Below are positions 17,404-25,461 of a stretch of DNA of 64,000 bases, in pieces (the first letter of the stretch is position 1; every line of letters begins with the position of its first letter). The notes below the pieces were generated by a model. That model worked only from the letters and a program-made list of their open reading frames with translations, was not told where the DNA came from and ran no database searches. The translations under genes and the position numbers were made by a program. This DNA comes from Oceanotoga teriensis. GTDB taxonomy: Bacteria > Thermotogota > Thermotogae > Petrotogales > Petrotogaceae. The stretch lies in assembly GCF_003148465.1 (NCBI RefSeq), contig NZ_QGGI01000006.1:1-64000 (forward strand), in the 5' to 3' direction.

Positions 17404-19159
17404 TATTCGTTACAACTCCTGAATTATTTGAAATATTCTCAGAAAAAGATTCTTCTATTCCAGTAATTAAAGAAAAATTATTTATCTGAGCATTTAAAAT
17501 TTTATCATTAAAAGATTTAAAAAAACTGAAGTTATTTAAATTTAAGTTTTCAATATTTGAATTTTCAGAAGCAATTTTGCTCTTAAAATCTATATTAAAA
17601 TTTTTAACAGTTAAATCTTTAATTAATCCATAAAAAAGATTTTTAATATTTAAAACTTCAAATTTAGAATCAATAGAATAAAAATCAAATAAATTTTCTA
17701 AATTAACAGTAGTATTAGAAAAATTATTATTATAAGAAATAAATCTTGAAATATTTGAAATATCTAATAAAGAATTTTCAAAATTAACATCTTCTAAAAA
17801 AATTAATTTTCCTACTTTACCAGTTATATTAATATTGTTAAAATCAGCTTTAGATATTATTAAATTTCCGCCATCCATGATGATACTTCCAGAACCAAAA
17901 AAAAGAGTTTTTGCCGCTCCAGGCATAACAAAAAGATTACCTCTTATAATAAGTCTTGAATCAGCAAAAAATCTAATACTTGTACCAGATTCAACAAAAA
18001 GTGAACGATTTTTTTCCAATAAAAGATCAGAAGAAATAATAAAAGGAGAATTTATTTGTGTTAAAAGAGTATTTTCACTTATGTCTTCAAGAATACCAGA
18101 AGCATAAGGTAAAAAAGATGATGAAAATTTAAAGACTGGAACAGAAGGAAACCCTCTTGTACCATTTTCCGAAACCTTTCTAACAAAAGTAATTTCACTA
18201 TTACCAATTTCAACAAAAGAAGAACCAGTAATAATAGAACTTTTCCATCCAAAGTTCTTAGTGAAATATTCTATTTCATATTCATTAAAAAAAGGATCAA
18301 ATTCCCAAGAAATAAATCCAGAATCTTTTGAAATCAATCTTGAAGAAATATCAACCATTTCAGGAATTTTGTTATCCATATTTATATCAACATTTTTTGT
18401 AGAAAAATTATTATTAGAATCATATACTAAGATTTCTGTATTAAAATTAGATGAAGGATTAATTTCATATGGAAAGAAATAATCTCCATCTTTTTTTATA
18501 AATAACTTTAATTCAGAATCCCAATCATCTGTAAAATCAAAATTAGCATCTCCAAAAATATTTATTCTAATTTTATCAGAATTTACAACTGGAGCTGAAT
18601 CTTCATCTGTATTTATACTAATTTTTTTTTGAGTATAATTCATAAAATCATCATAAAATTTAAATGAAAGATTAATTATACCAGAATCTTTATATAAAGG
18701 AAATTCAATATTTTTAGAATTTGAAGTGGCTATAATGGTATCATTATTGTATAATTCTATAAAGTTGACATCATCTTCATCAAAATCAAAAGAAACTTTT
18801 AAAATTCCTTTATCTAGATAATTTTTAATTATAGAAACTTCAGGAGCATCTCCATCATAAAAAAAGTCTGTTGCATAAGAAGTAATTTCATCACCTGAAT
18901 TTTTAAATAAAAGTTTCACATCATGCTTGCCAGATTTTAAATTTTTAATATAAAAATCCCCCGGTGAAATAAAATCATTCACCGGAGAATTATCAATATA
19001 AATATTTACTTCATCATAATCAAAATTTGTAATAAATTCAAAAGGAATATTCGGAGAAAAAACATTTTCTGTCAATTTTACTTCATAATCTATAGATTTA
19101 TTACAAGACACAAAAAGAAAAGATATTATGAATAAAAATAAAGCGTAAATATATTTCAT
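17393..19159 (-). CDS. Large lipoprotein with beta-helix-like C-terminal region
   Basis: The 588-residue protein has a lipoprotein signal (hydrophobic stretch, then LFVSC at residues 15-19), so it is probably anchored on a membrane surface. The middle has strand-rich, immunoglobulin-like segments. From about residue 380 come short N- and I/L-rich repeats (GGNLIISKADFNNINITGKV, VNFENSLLDISNISRF) of the kind that form parallel beta-helices. The family is not recognised. It starts one base inside the hflC stop (TAATG), so it is translationally coupled to HflK and HflC. Confidence 0.6.
   Translation of the reverse strand: MKYIYALFLFIISFLFVSCNKSIDYEVKLTENVFSPNIPFEFITNFDYDEVNIYIDNSPVNDFISPGDFYIKNLKSGKHDVKLLFKNSGDEITSYATDFFYDGDAPEVSIIKNYLDKGILKVSFDFDEDDVNFIELYNNDTIIATSNSKNIEFPLYKDSGIINLSFKFYDDFMNYTQKKISINTDEDSAPVVNSDKIRINIFGDANFDFTDDWDSELKLFIKKDGDYFFPYEINPSSNFNTEILVYDSNNNFSTKNVDINMDNKIPEMVDISSRLISKDSGFISWEFDPFFNEYEIEYFTKNFGWKSSIITGSSFVEIGNSEITFVRKVSENGTRGFPSVPVFKFSSSFLPYASGILEDISENTLLTQINSPFIISSDLLLEKNRSLFVESGTSIRFFADSRLIIRGNLFVMPGAAKTLFFGSGSIIMDGGNLIISKADFNNINITGKVGKLIFLEDVNFENSLLDISNISRFISYNNNFSNTTVNLENLFDFYSIDSKFEVLNIKNLFYGLIKDLTVKNFNIDFKSKIASENSNIENLNLNNFSFFKSFNDKILNAQINNFSLITGIEESFSENISNNSGVVTNNDE
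18957..18988 (-). terminator. Intragenic terminator-like hairpin in the lipoprotein gene
   Basis: On the minus strand CCGGTGAA (18985-18978) pairs with TTCACCGG (18968-18961). Wobble pairs extend the stem, and A then five T follow. It lies about 175-200 bases inside the gene and is unusually GC-rich for this sequence. Confidence 0.4.
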
Positions 19160-20019
19160 TAATCCACCTCATGGAAATATTTCAAAAGAGGAGAATCCTC
19201 TGGAATTGTTATTATACTATCCTTAAAAGAATTTTTATAAATATCAGTTAATTTATCGAGTTCAAAGAAAGATTCATCTAATGAATAGGCATCTGAATAA
19301 ATTTTTATAGAGCTTGCATCCGCAGTTCCTCTTATTATTTCAGATTCTTTTCTTGCATCAGATAAAATTATTTTTACTTGTTTATCAGCTTCAGCTTTAA
19401 TTTTTTCAGATTCTCTTTTACCTTCAGCTCTTATTTGAGCAGCTATAGAAAATCTCTCAGCATTCATTCTATTGTATACTGCTTTAGTATTTTCTTGAGG
19501 TAAATCTGTTCTTTTAACTCTAACATCTACGATATTGATACCAAATTCTTTTAATGAATTTTCACTTCTATTTTTTATTTCATCTAATAAATTAAATCTT
19601 TGTTTAGATAAAATTTCTTCAAAATTATATTTTGCAATAACATCTCTAACATGAGAGTATATGATATCATCAATTCTTGTTAAAGCAGTGGACACCGTTC
19701 TCATACTTTCAATAAAAACTTTAGGATTAGATATTTTCCATAATGCATAAGTATCAACAACTATAGTTTTTTTATCAGCTGTTATCAATCTTTCAGGATT
19801 TATATCATATATCATTATTCTCTTTTCAAATTTATCAACATTATCGATAAAAGGAGTTTTAAAATGGAGTCCTGGTTCAGTTTCAATTTTTTTAATTTCT
19901 CCAAATCTTAAGACAGCAGCTTGTTGAGTTTGATCTAAAATATAAAAAGAAGAAAATAAAATAAATATTACAGTAAATACAATAATTAAAGATAAAATCA
20001 ACATTATTTTATTTTTCAT
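19159..20019 (-). CDS. hflC: HflC, SPFH/prohibitin membrane protein
   Basis: HflC pairs with HflK in a large membrane complex that controls the FtsH protease. One N-terminal transmembrane segment (residues 5-25) precedes ILDQTQQAAVLRFG, the usual start of the SPFH domain. Later blocks include DVRVKRTDLPQENTKAVYNRM and ERFSIAAQIRAEGKRESEKIKAEAD, which are hallmarks of HflC. It has 286 residues. It overlaps hflK by four bases (ATGA). No ftsH gene is present in the window. Confidence 0.93.
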   Translation of the reverse strand: MKNKIMLILSLIIVFTVIFILFSSFYILDQTQQAAVLRFGEIKKIETEPGLHFKTPFIDNVDKFEKRIMIYDINPERLITADKKTIVVDTYALWKISNPKVFIESMRTVSTALTRIDDIIYSHVRDVIAKYNFEEILSKQRFNLLDEIKNRSENSLKEFGINIVDVRVKRTDLPQENTKAVYNRMNAERFSIAAQIRAEGKRESEKIKAEADKQVKIILSDARKESEIIRGTADASSIKIYSDAYSLDESFFELDKLTDIYKNSFKDSIITIPEDSPLLKYFHEVD

Positions 20020-21005
20020 TTTACATCACCACCAAGAACCTCATCGAGATTCAACAATTTTAGAGTTCCACCATTATCCGAAATTATTTTTATTTTAGAT
20101 GATTCGAGCATTTCTTTTATTGAATCAAGAATTAATCTCTTTTTAGTGATATTTTCAGCAGCTTGATACTCTTTTAAAATTGATTTGAATTTTTCTGACT
20201 CACCTGTTGCGATGGCAACTTTCTCATAAGCATAAGATTCAGCTTCTCTGAGTATTTTCTGTGCTTCACCTTCGGCATTAGGAATAACATCATTAGAATA
20301 TCTTTGAGCTTCATTTATGGATTTTTCTTTATCTTGTTTTGCATTGTTAACATCATTAAAAGCTGCAACAACAGGATCAGGAGGATTAACATCTTGTAAA
20401 TAAACATTTTCTATTAAAATTCCAGCATCATATTCATTAAGTGTTTCTTGAACAATTTTTGCTGTTTCCATAGCAATTTCATCTCTTTCAGCAGTTAAAA
20501 CATCGTCTATTTCTGATAAAGCTACTCTTTCCCTTAAAATACTTTCTGTAGTAAATTTTACAAGATCATAATCACTTGTGAGATTAAAAACAAATTTAAC
20601 TGGATCATTAATTCTATATTGAACAACAGCTTCAACACTTAAAATATTTTCATCACCAGTTATCATATTTGATTCATCAACATTTGAAGAATATGATGCT
20701 TGTTTTGTAAAACCATCAGTATCAAATCCAATTTCAATCTTTTTAACAGATCTTATATCCAATATAGTTCTTGATTGTATTGGTAAAGGGAGATTATAAT
20801 GAATACCAGGACCTGAAGTATAAGTATATTTTCCAAAAGTTTTTACTAAAGAAACTTCAGATGGACCAACCTGATAAATTCCTGTTAAAAAATAAATACC
20901 AATTCCAATAATAATAAGAATTATAATGAGCTTTTTAGGGTTAAAATTTTTCTTTTTCTTTTCTTCTTGTGAATATTCAGGATTATAAACTTCATAATCA
21001 GCCAT
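20016..21005 (-). CDS. hflK: HflK, SPFH/prohibitin membrane protein
   Basis: HflK is the partner of HflC in the FtsH-regulating membrane complex. A transmembrane segment (about residues 22-42) is followed by YQVGPSEVSLVKTFGKY, the SPFH domain with LQDVNPPDPVVAAFNDVNNA, and a coiled region with ERYSND-like sequence. The chosen ATG at 21005 (MADYEVYN) follows GAGGAGGTG by five bases; an in-frame ATG at 21026 has no such site. The product has 329 residues. Confidence 0.92.
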   Translation of the reverse strand: MADYEVYNPEYSQEEKKKKNFNPKKLIIILIIIGIGIYFLTGIYQVGPSEVSLVKTFGKYTYTSGPGIHYNLPLPIQSRTILDIRSVKKIEIGFDTDGFTKQASYSSNVDESNMITGDENILSVEAVVQYRINDPVKFVFNLTSDYDLVKFTTESILRERVALSEIDDVLTAERDEIAMETAKIVQETLNEYDAGILIENVYLQDVNPPDPVVAAFNDVNNAKQDKEKSINEAQRYSNDVIPNAEGEAQKILREAESYAYEKVAIATGESEKFKSILKEYQAAENITKKRLILDSIKEMLESSKIKIISDNGGTLKLLNLDEVLGGDVK

Positions 21006-21062
21006 ATTACACCTCCTCTTTTGCAATTATAACATATATAACTCGTATAACCATAAAAAAAT

Positions 21063-21329
21063 TCAAATAAAATATGATTTATAATCAATAAGATATTTTT
21101 TTAATTCTATCATAGAAAAATTTCTTACCCATCTTTTAATTTCTAAGTTATCATTAAAAAGAATCAAAACCGGAACAGTAAAAATTAATAATTGACCAGA
21201 TATTTCTTTGTTCTTAGAAATTTCAAAAACTTCAAAATTGATTTTAAGTTCTTCAGCTATTTTTTTGATTTTAGGTTCCATAGCATGACAAACACCACAA
21301 TTTTCAGAAATAAAATATTTTAAATTCAT
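21063..21329 (-). CDS. Thioredoxin/glutaredoxin-like small redox protein
   Basis: This is an 88-residue thioredoxin-fold protein with CGVC redox motif at residues 10-13 and a cis-proline-like site at TVPVLIL. It has no signal peptide, so a cytoplasmic thiol-disulfide or thiol-monitoring role is likely. It is first in the hflKC operon, 57 bases before hflK. The substrate cannot be read from the sequence. Confidence 0.75.
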   Translation of the reverse strand: MNLKYFISENCGVCHAMEPKIKKIAEELKINFEVFEISKNKEISGQLLIFTVPVLILFNDNLEIKRWVRNFSMIELKKYLIDYKSYFI

Positions 21330-21405
21330 AATACCCCTCCTATGTATAATTAAAGAAATTTTACATTTAAAATATTTCTATAATATTAAAAAATATACTA
21401 AATTA

Positions 21406-21440
21406 TTGAAAATAATTGTCCATGTGTTATTATATATAAT
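21406..21440 (+). promoter_or_regulatory. Probable promoter of rarA
   Basis: TTGAAA at 21406 is followed after 16 bases by TGT-TATTAT (an extended -10 at 21428-21433). A second TATAAT lies at 21435-21440. The rarA start codon is about 27 bases on. Confidence 0.5.
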
Positions 21441-21466
21441 ATAAGATATAAATCAGGAGAATATAT

Positions 21467-22711
21467 ATGAAAGATCAAACGCCATTATATGAAAAAATAA
21501 GGCCAAAAAATTTAGATGAAGTTTTGTCTAATAAAATTTTAATAAATATAATAAAAAAATGGGTGGAAAATTCTACTCTAAAATCTTTTGTAATATCAGG
21601 AAAACCTGGAAGTGGAAAAACGACAATAATAAGAGCTTTATTAAATCAAATTGAAAATGATTATGAAATATATTCAATATCTGGAGCGATAGAAGGATCA
21701 AAAACTTTAAAAAAAATAATAAATATAGAAGAAAATTTATTTTCAAAACAAAAAATACTTTTTGTAGATGAAATACACAGATTAAATAGATCTGAACAAG
21801 ATACCTTATTATTAGCCCTTGAAAAAGGAGATATAATATTGATGGGAGCTACAACTGAAAATCCAGCTATAAGTCTAAATCCAGCTCTTCTATCAAGATT
21901 ATTACTTTTTAAAGTGCAAAATCTTTCAGATGATGATTATGAAAAAATATTCCAAAAAATAAAAGAATGTTATCCAAATTCAATAATAAGTAATGAAGTA
22001 AAGAATTTATTAAAAGATTATTTCGGAGATGATATAAGAAGATTAATAAACCTTCTCGAGGCTATTTTTGAAAGTGGTGAAAAAGAAATAAATAAAGAAA
22101 TAATATCAAATTTTATATCTACTAATTTGACATATAATATTGAAGATAAATATAACTATATATCAGCATATATAAAAAGTATAAGAGGTTCAGATCCTGA
22201 TGCTGCATTATTATATTTATCATATATGCTTGAAAATGGAGAAGATCCTATGTATATTGCAAGAAGAATTGTAGTACATGCCAGTGAAGATATAGGACTT
22301 GCAGATCCAAATGCTTTAAATATAGCTGTTTCAGCTATGATTGCTACAGAACATATAGGGTATCCAGAATGTTATTTAGCTCTTTCTGAAGCAACGATAT
22401 ATTTATGTTCAACTTCTAAGTCAAACTCAGTACTCAATGCATATAATAAAGCAAAAGAATTTATGATAAATAATAAATTTGAAATTCCAAAAAAACTATT
22501 AAATCCATTAAATAAAACTATGAAAAGCCAAGGTTTTGGCAAAGGATATAAATATCCACATGACTATGGAGGATTTTATAAATACAATTATATGCCTGAT
22601 AAATATAAGGATAAAATTTTTTATGAACCTTTAAACAAAGGATTAGAAAAGAAAATAAAAATAAAATTACAAAATTTTTGGAAAGATATAAAAAAATATA
22701 ACGAAGAATGA
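21467..22711 (+). CDS. rarA: Replication-associated recombination AAA+ ATPase RarA (MgsA)
   Basis: RarA is a clamp-loader-like AAA+ ATPase that acts at stalled replication forks. The 414-residue protein begins PLYEKIRPKNLDEV, with Walker A SGKPGSGKTT at 44-53, Walker B ILFVDEIHRL, sensor-1 GATTENPA, and the family motif IRGSDPDAALLYLSYMLENGEDP in the C-terminal half. Length and order match the MgsA/WRNIP1 family. Its TGA stop lies in the loop of the downstream terminator hairpin. Confidence 0.95.
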   Translation: MKDQTPLYEKIRPKNLDEVLSNKILINIIKKWVENSTLKSFVISGKPGSGKTTIIRALLNQIENDYEIYSISGAIEGSKTLKKIINIEENLFSKQKILFVDEIHRLNRSEQDTLLLALEKGDIILMGATTENPAISLNPALLSRLLLFKVQNLSDDDYEKIFQKIKECYPNSIISNEVKNLLKDYFGDDIRRLINLLEAIFESGEKEINKEIISNFISTNLTYNIEDKYNYISAYIKSIRGSDPDAALLYLSYMLENGEDPMYIARRIVVHASEDIGLADPNALNIAVSAMIATEHIGYPECYLALSEATIYLCSTSKSNSVLNAYNKAKEFMINNKFEIPKKLLNPLNKTMKSQGFGKGYKYPHDYGGFYKYNYMPDKYKDKIFYEPLNKGLEKKIKIKLQNFWKDIKKYNEE

Positions 22712-22725
22712 TCTTCGTTATATTT
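22694..22725. terminator. Bidirectional terminator overlapping the end of rarA
   Basis: AAATATAACGAAGA pairs with TCTTCGTTATATTT around a four-base loop, ATGA, that contains the rarA stop codon. T-rich DNA follows on the plus strand and A-rich DNA precedes it. It serves both rarA and the convergent S4 gene. Confidence 0.75.
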
Positions 22726-22945
22726 TATTTAATTCTTTGATGATTTCAAATGATTTTTCATCTATGACCTTGATTAAAATTTCTTTTTTACCAAGATCGA
22801 TATTGATTTCATCATTGGGTTTTACTTCATAACCTGGTTTTAAAGAATATGAATTTTTTGTTACTTTTCCATTTGAACATAAATCATGAGCTATAATTCG
22901 TCTCTTAGCTATTTTAATGTTCTTTAGATACTTATCCAATCTCAT
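22718..22945 (-). CDS. Small S4-domain RNA-binding protein, RqcP/Hsp15 type
   Basis: The 75-residue product is a single S4 domain (MRLDKYLKNIKIAKRRIIAHDLCSNGKV, read in two halves) followed by a short basic tail. RqcP and Hsp15 relatives bind obstructed 50S subunits carrying nascent chains. An upstream in-frame ATG at 23035 exists, but AAGGAG lies just before the ATG at 22945, which also fits the family's usual start. The domain assignment is firm; the ribosome quality-control role is by family only. Confidence 0.82.
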   Translation of the reverse strand: MRLDKYLKNIKIAKRRIIAHDLCSNGKVTKNSYSLKPGYEVKPNDEINIDLGKKEILIKVIDEKSFEIIKELNKI

Positions 22946-23074
22946 AGAATCACTCCTTATGTGAAAAATATTTCTTACAATATTAAACTTTGTAAGATAT
23001 TTGAAATATATTTCAATATAACTGATTAAATCCATTTTACTAAAATTAATTTACAATACTTCAATTTTTAACAC

Positions 23075-23104
23075 TTGACATTTAAAGTTCATATTTATTA
23101 TAAT
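23075..23104 (+). promoter_or_regulatory. Promoter of the oligopeptide transporter operon
   Basis: A consensus TTGACA at 23075-23080 and TATAAT at 23099-23104 are separated by 18 bases, about 40 bases before the first gene. A TATTAT at 23096, with 15-base spacing, overlaps it. Confidence 0.75.
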
Positions 23105-23141
23105 ATAGATTAGATGAATTTAATACATTGGGGTGAGAATA

Positions 23142-24206
23142 TTGAACGAACCAGTTCTGATCGTAAAAGATTTAAGAACATACTTTGATATTGCCGAAGG
23201 AACAGTAAAGGCAGTAAATGGGGTTTCATTTGAATTAAACATGAATGAAGCTCTTGGAGTAGTTGGTGAAACAGGTTCTGGTAAGAGTGTTACCATGAAG
23301 TCGGTCATGGGAATGATCAGAAAACCAGGTTATATTCCTGAAGGTAGTCAAATACTCTTTAAGACAAATGAATTTAGCAAAGATGGTTCAAAAGAATACA
23401 TCAACTTGGCTAAATTAAGCACCAAAGCATTTACGAGAATTAGAGGAAAACATATAGGTATGGTTTTCCAAGATCCAATGGCATCTTTAAATCCTATGTA
23501 TACAGTTGCAGATCAGATGATAGAGACTATAGTATATCATCAAAATGTTTCTCTTGAAGAAGCGAGAGAAAGGGCAATAGAACTTTTAACAAAAGTAGGA
23601 TTACCAAATGCAAAGGAAAGAATAGATGATTATCCTTTCCAATTTTCTGGAGGACAAAGACAAAGAATTATAATTGCTATAAGTCTTTCATGTAATCCTG
23701 AAGTATTAATAGCTGATGAACCTACAACGGCTTTAGATGTTACAATACAAGCTCAAATACTTGAATTAATGAAAGATTTGCAAAGGGATTTTGAAACAGC
23801 AATGGTTTATATAACACATGATTTATCTGTTGTTGCAGAAATAGCTGATAAAGTTATGGTTATGTATGGTGGAACTCAAATGGAAATGGCTGATGTATAC
23901 ACCATATTTGATAATCCAATGCATCCATATACACATGCTTTATTATCATGTATTCCAAGACATGATTTAAAGAAAGATGAATTAGAACCTATAAAAGGGC
24001 AACCACCTATAATGTTAAATCCTCCGCCATTATGTCCATTTTTACCAAGATGTCCAAGAGCAACTGAAAGGTGTAAAAAAGAATGGCCAGAATTACAAGA
24101 AGTTGAAAAAGGACACCTTTTAAGATGTTTCAATCCAGTATTAAACAAGAAAGGAAAAAAAGTTAATGATGGTGTTGAAATGGGTAAATTGGAGGATGAT
24201 AAATAA
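23142..24206 (+). CDS. oppD: Oligopeptide ABC transporter ATPase (OppD/DppD)
   Basis: This is the first ATPase of a peptide importer. It has Walker A GETGSGKS near residue 42, Q-loop VFQDPMASLNP, signature FSGGQRQR, Walker B LIADEPTTALD, and the C-terminal cysteine-rich oligopeptide/dipeptide tail (CPFLPRCPRATERC). The frame is open from GTG 23133, but GGGGTGAG sits there as the ribosome-binding site. TTG 23142 (GGTGAGAATATTG, like the GGTGAAAATATG starts elsewhere) is the likely start, giving 354 residues. It overlaps oppF by one base. Confidence 0.93.
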   Translation: MNEPVLIVKDLRTYFDIAEGTVKAVNGVSFELNMNEALGVVGETGSGKSVTMKSVMGMIRKPGYIPEGSQILFKTNEFSKDGSKEYINLAKLSTKAFTRIRGKHIGMVFQDPMASLNPMYTVADQMIETIVYHQNVSLEEARERAIELLTKVGLPNAKERIDDYPFQFSGGQRQRIIIAISLSCNPEVLIADEPTTALDVTIQAQILELMKDLQRDFETAMVYITHDLSVVAEIADKVMVMYGGTQMEMADVYTIFDNPMHPYTHALLSCIPRHDLKKDELEPIKGQPPIMLNPPPLCPFLPRCPRATERCKKEWPELQEVEKGHLLRCFNPVLNKKGKKVNDGVEMGKLEDDK

Positions 24207-25381
24207 TGTTGCTCAGAGTTAAAAACCTAAAAAAATACTTTCCCGTAAAACAAGGATTTGTTGTAGAAAAAACTGTTGGTTATGTAAAAGCTGTTGATAA
24301 TGTTTCATTTGAGCTAGAAAGAGGAGAGACTTATGGACTTGTTGGAGAATCTGGATGTGGAAAGACTACCATAGGTAAAACCATATTGAGATTACATGAT
24401 CCAACTTCTGGAAGTATTTTCATAGATGATAAAGAGACATCCCATTTATTTATGAAAAGAGGAGAAGCGAAAAGATTTTTAAAATCAGAATATATAGATA
24501 AAGCTGAAAAATATATCTCTGAAATGAAAAAAGCTGACAAAGTTCTCGAATCTTTAGAACCATATGAAAGAAATTATTTTGAATATTATTATAAAAATGG
24601 AGAAAATAAGTTTTATGAATGGATGATGTCAGATCTCAATAAAAAAAGACTAAATTTCAGAAGAAATGTTCAAATTGTTTTCCAAGATCCAACATCATCT
24701 CTAAACCCAAGAATGACAGTTGGACAAACACTTATAGAACCTTTGATGTTCCATAATGTGGTTAAAACTAAGCTAGAAGCGAAAGAAATTGCACTTGAAT
24801 TACTCAAAAAAGTTGGATTAAAAGCTTATCATGCTGATAGATATCCTCATCAATTTTCTGGAGGACAAAGACAAAGAGTTGCAGTTGCAAGAGCTATAGT
24901 TTTAAAACCAAAATTAATAATATTGGATGAACCAACTTCAGCTTTAGATGTTTCTGTACAGGCTCAAATAATAAAACTTTTAAAAGATTTACAGCAAGAA
25001 TTAAATGCAGGATTTCTTTTTATATCGCATGATCTTGGTGTTGTAAGATATATATCTAATTATGTTGGAGTTATGTATCTTGGAAGAATGGTAGAATATG
25101 GTGATGGAGATTCAGTATTTGATAATCCTTCTCACCCATATGCAAAAGCTCTTTTAAATGCGGCACCTGTACCAGATCCTAAAATAAGAAGAGATAGAAA
25201 ACAGTTTATAATAAAAGGTCAAGTACCATCTCCAATAAACAGACCTAATGGATGTTTTTTTAATCCAAGATGTAAATTTGTGATGGATGAATGTAAGAAA
25301 AATTATCCAGAATCATTCAATTTAAACAAAAATCACAGAGTTGCATGTTATTTATATAAAGATAAAGAGGGTAATAAATAA
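24206..25381 (+). CDS. oppF: Oligopeptide ABC transporter ATPase (OppF/DppF) with insertion
   Basis: This is the partner ATPase of OppD. Seen are Walker A GESGCGKTT, Q-loop VFQDPTSSLNPRMTV, signature FSGGQRQR, Walker B IILDEPTSALD and the C-terminal cysteine-rich tail. Compared with standard OppF of about 330 residues, this 391-residue form carries roughly 70 extra residues between Walker A and the Q-loop. They are mostly charged helix (EKYISEMKKADKVLESLEPY). The insertion would project from the nucleotide-binding domain near the permease interface. Confidence 0.92.
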   Translation: MLLRVKNLKKYFPVKQGFVVEKTVGYVKAVDNVSFELERGETYGLVGESGCGKTTIGKTILRLHDPTSGSIFIDDKETSHLFMKRGEAKRFLKSEYIDKAEKYISEMKKADKVLESLEPYERNYFEYYYKNGENKFYEWMMSDLNKKRLNFRRNVQIVFQDPTSSLNPRMTVGQTLIEPLMFHNVVKTKLEAKEIALELLKKVGLKAYHADRYPHQFSGGQRQRVAVARAIVLKPKLIILDEPTSALDVSVQAQIIKLLKDLQQELNAGFLFISHDLGVVRYISNYVGVMYLGRMVEYGDGDSVFDNPSHPYAKALLNAAPVPDPKIRRDRKQFIIKGQVPSPINRPNGCFFNPRCKFVMDECKKNYPESFNLNKNHRVACYLYKDKEGNK

Positions 25382-25461
25382 ATTAAGAGTTTAAAGGTAA
25401 TATTCCAAATATAAAGAGAAGAGAAGTCCGAAATTTAAAACACAGAGGGGAGGGCATATGC

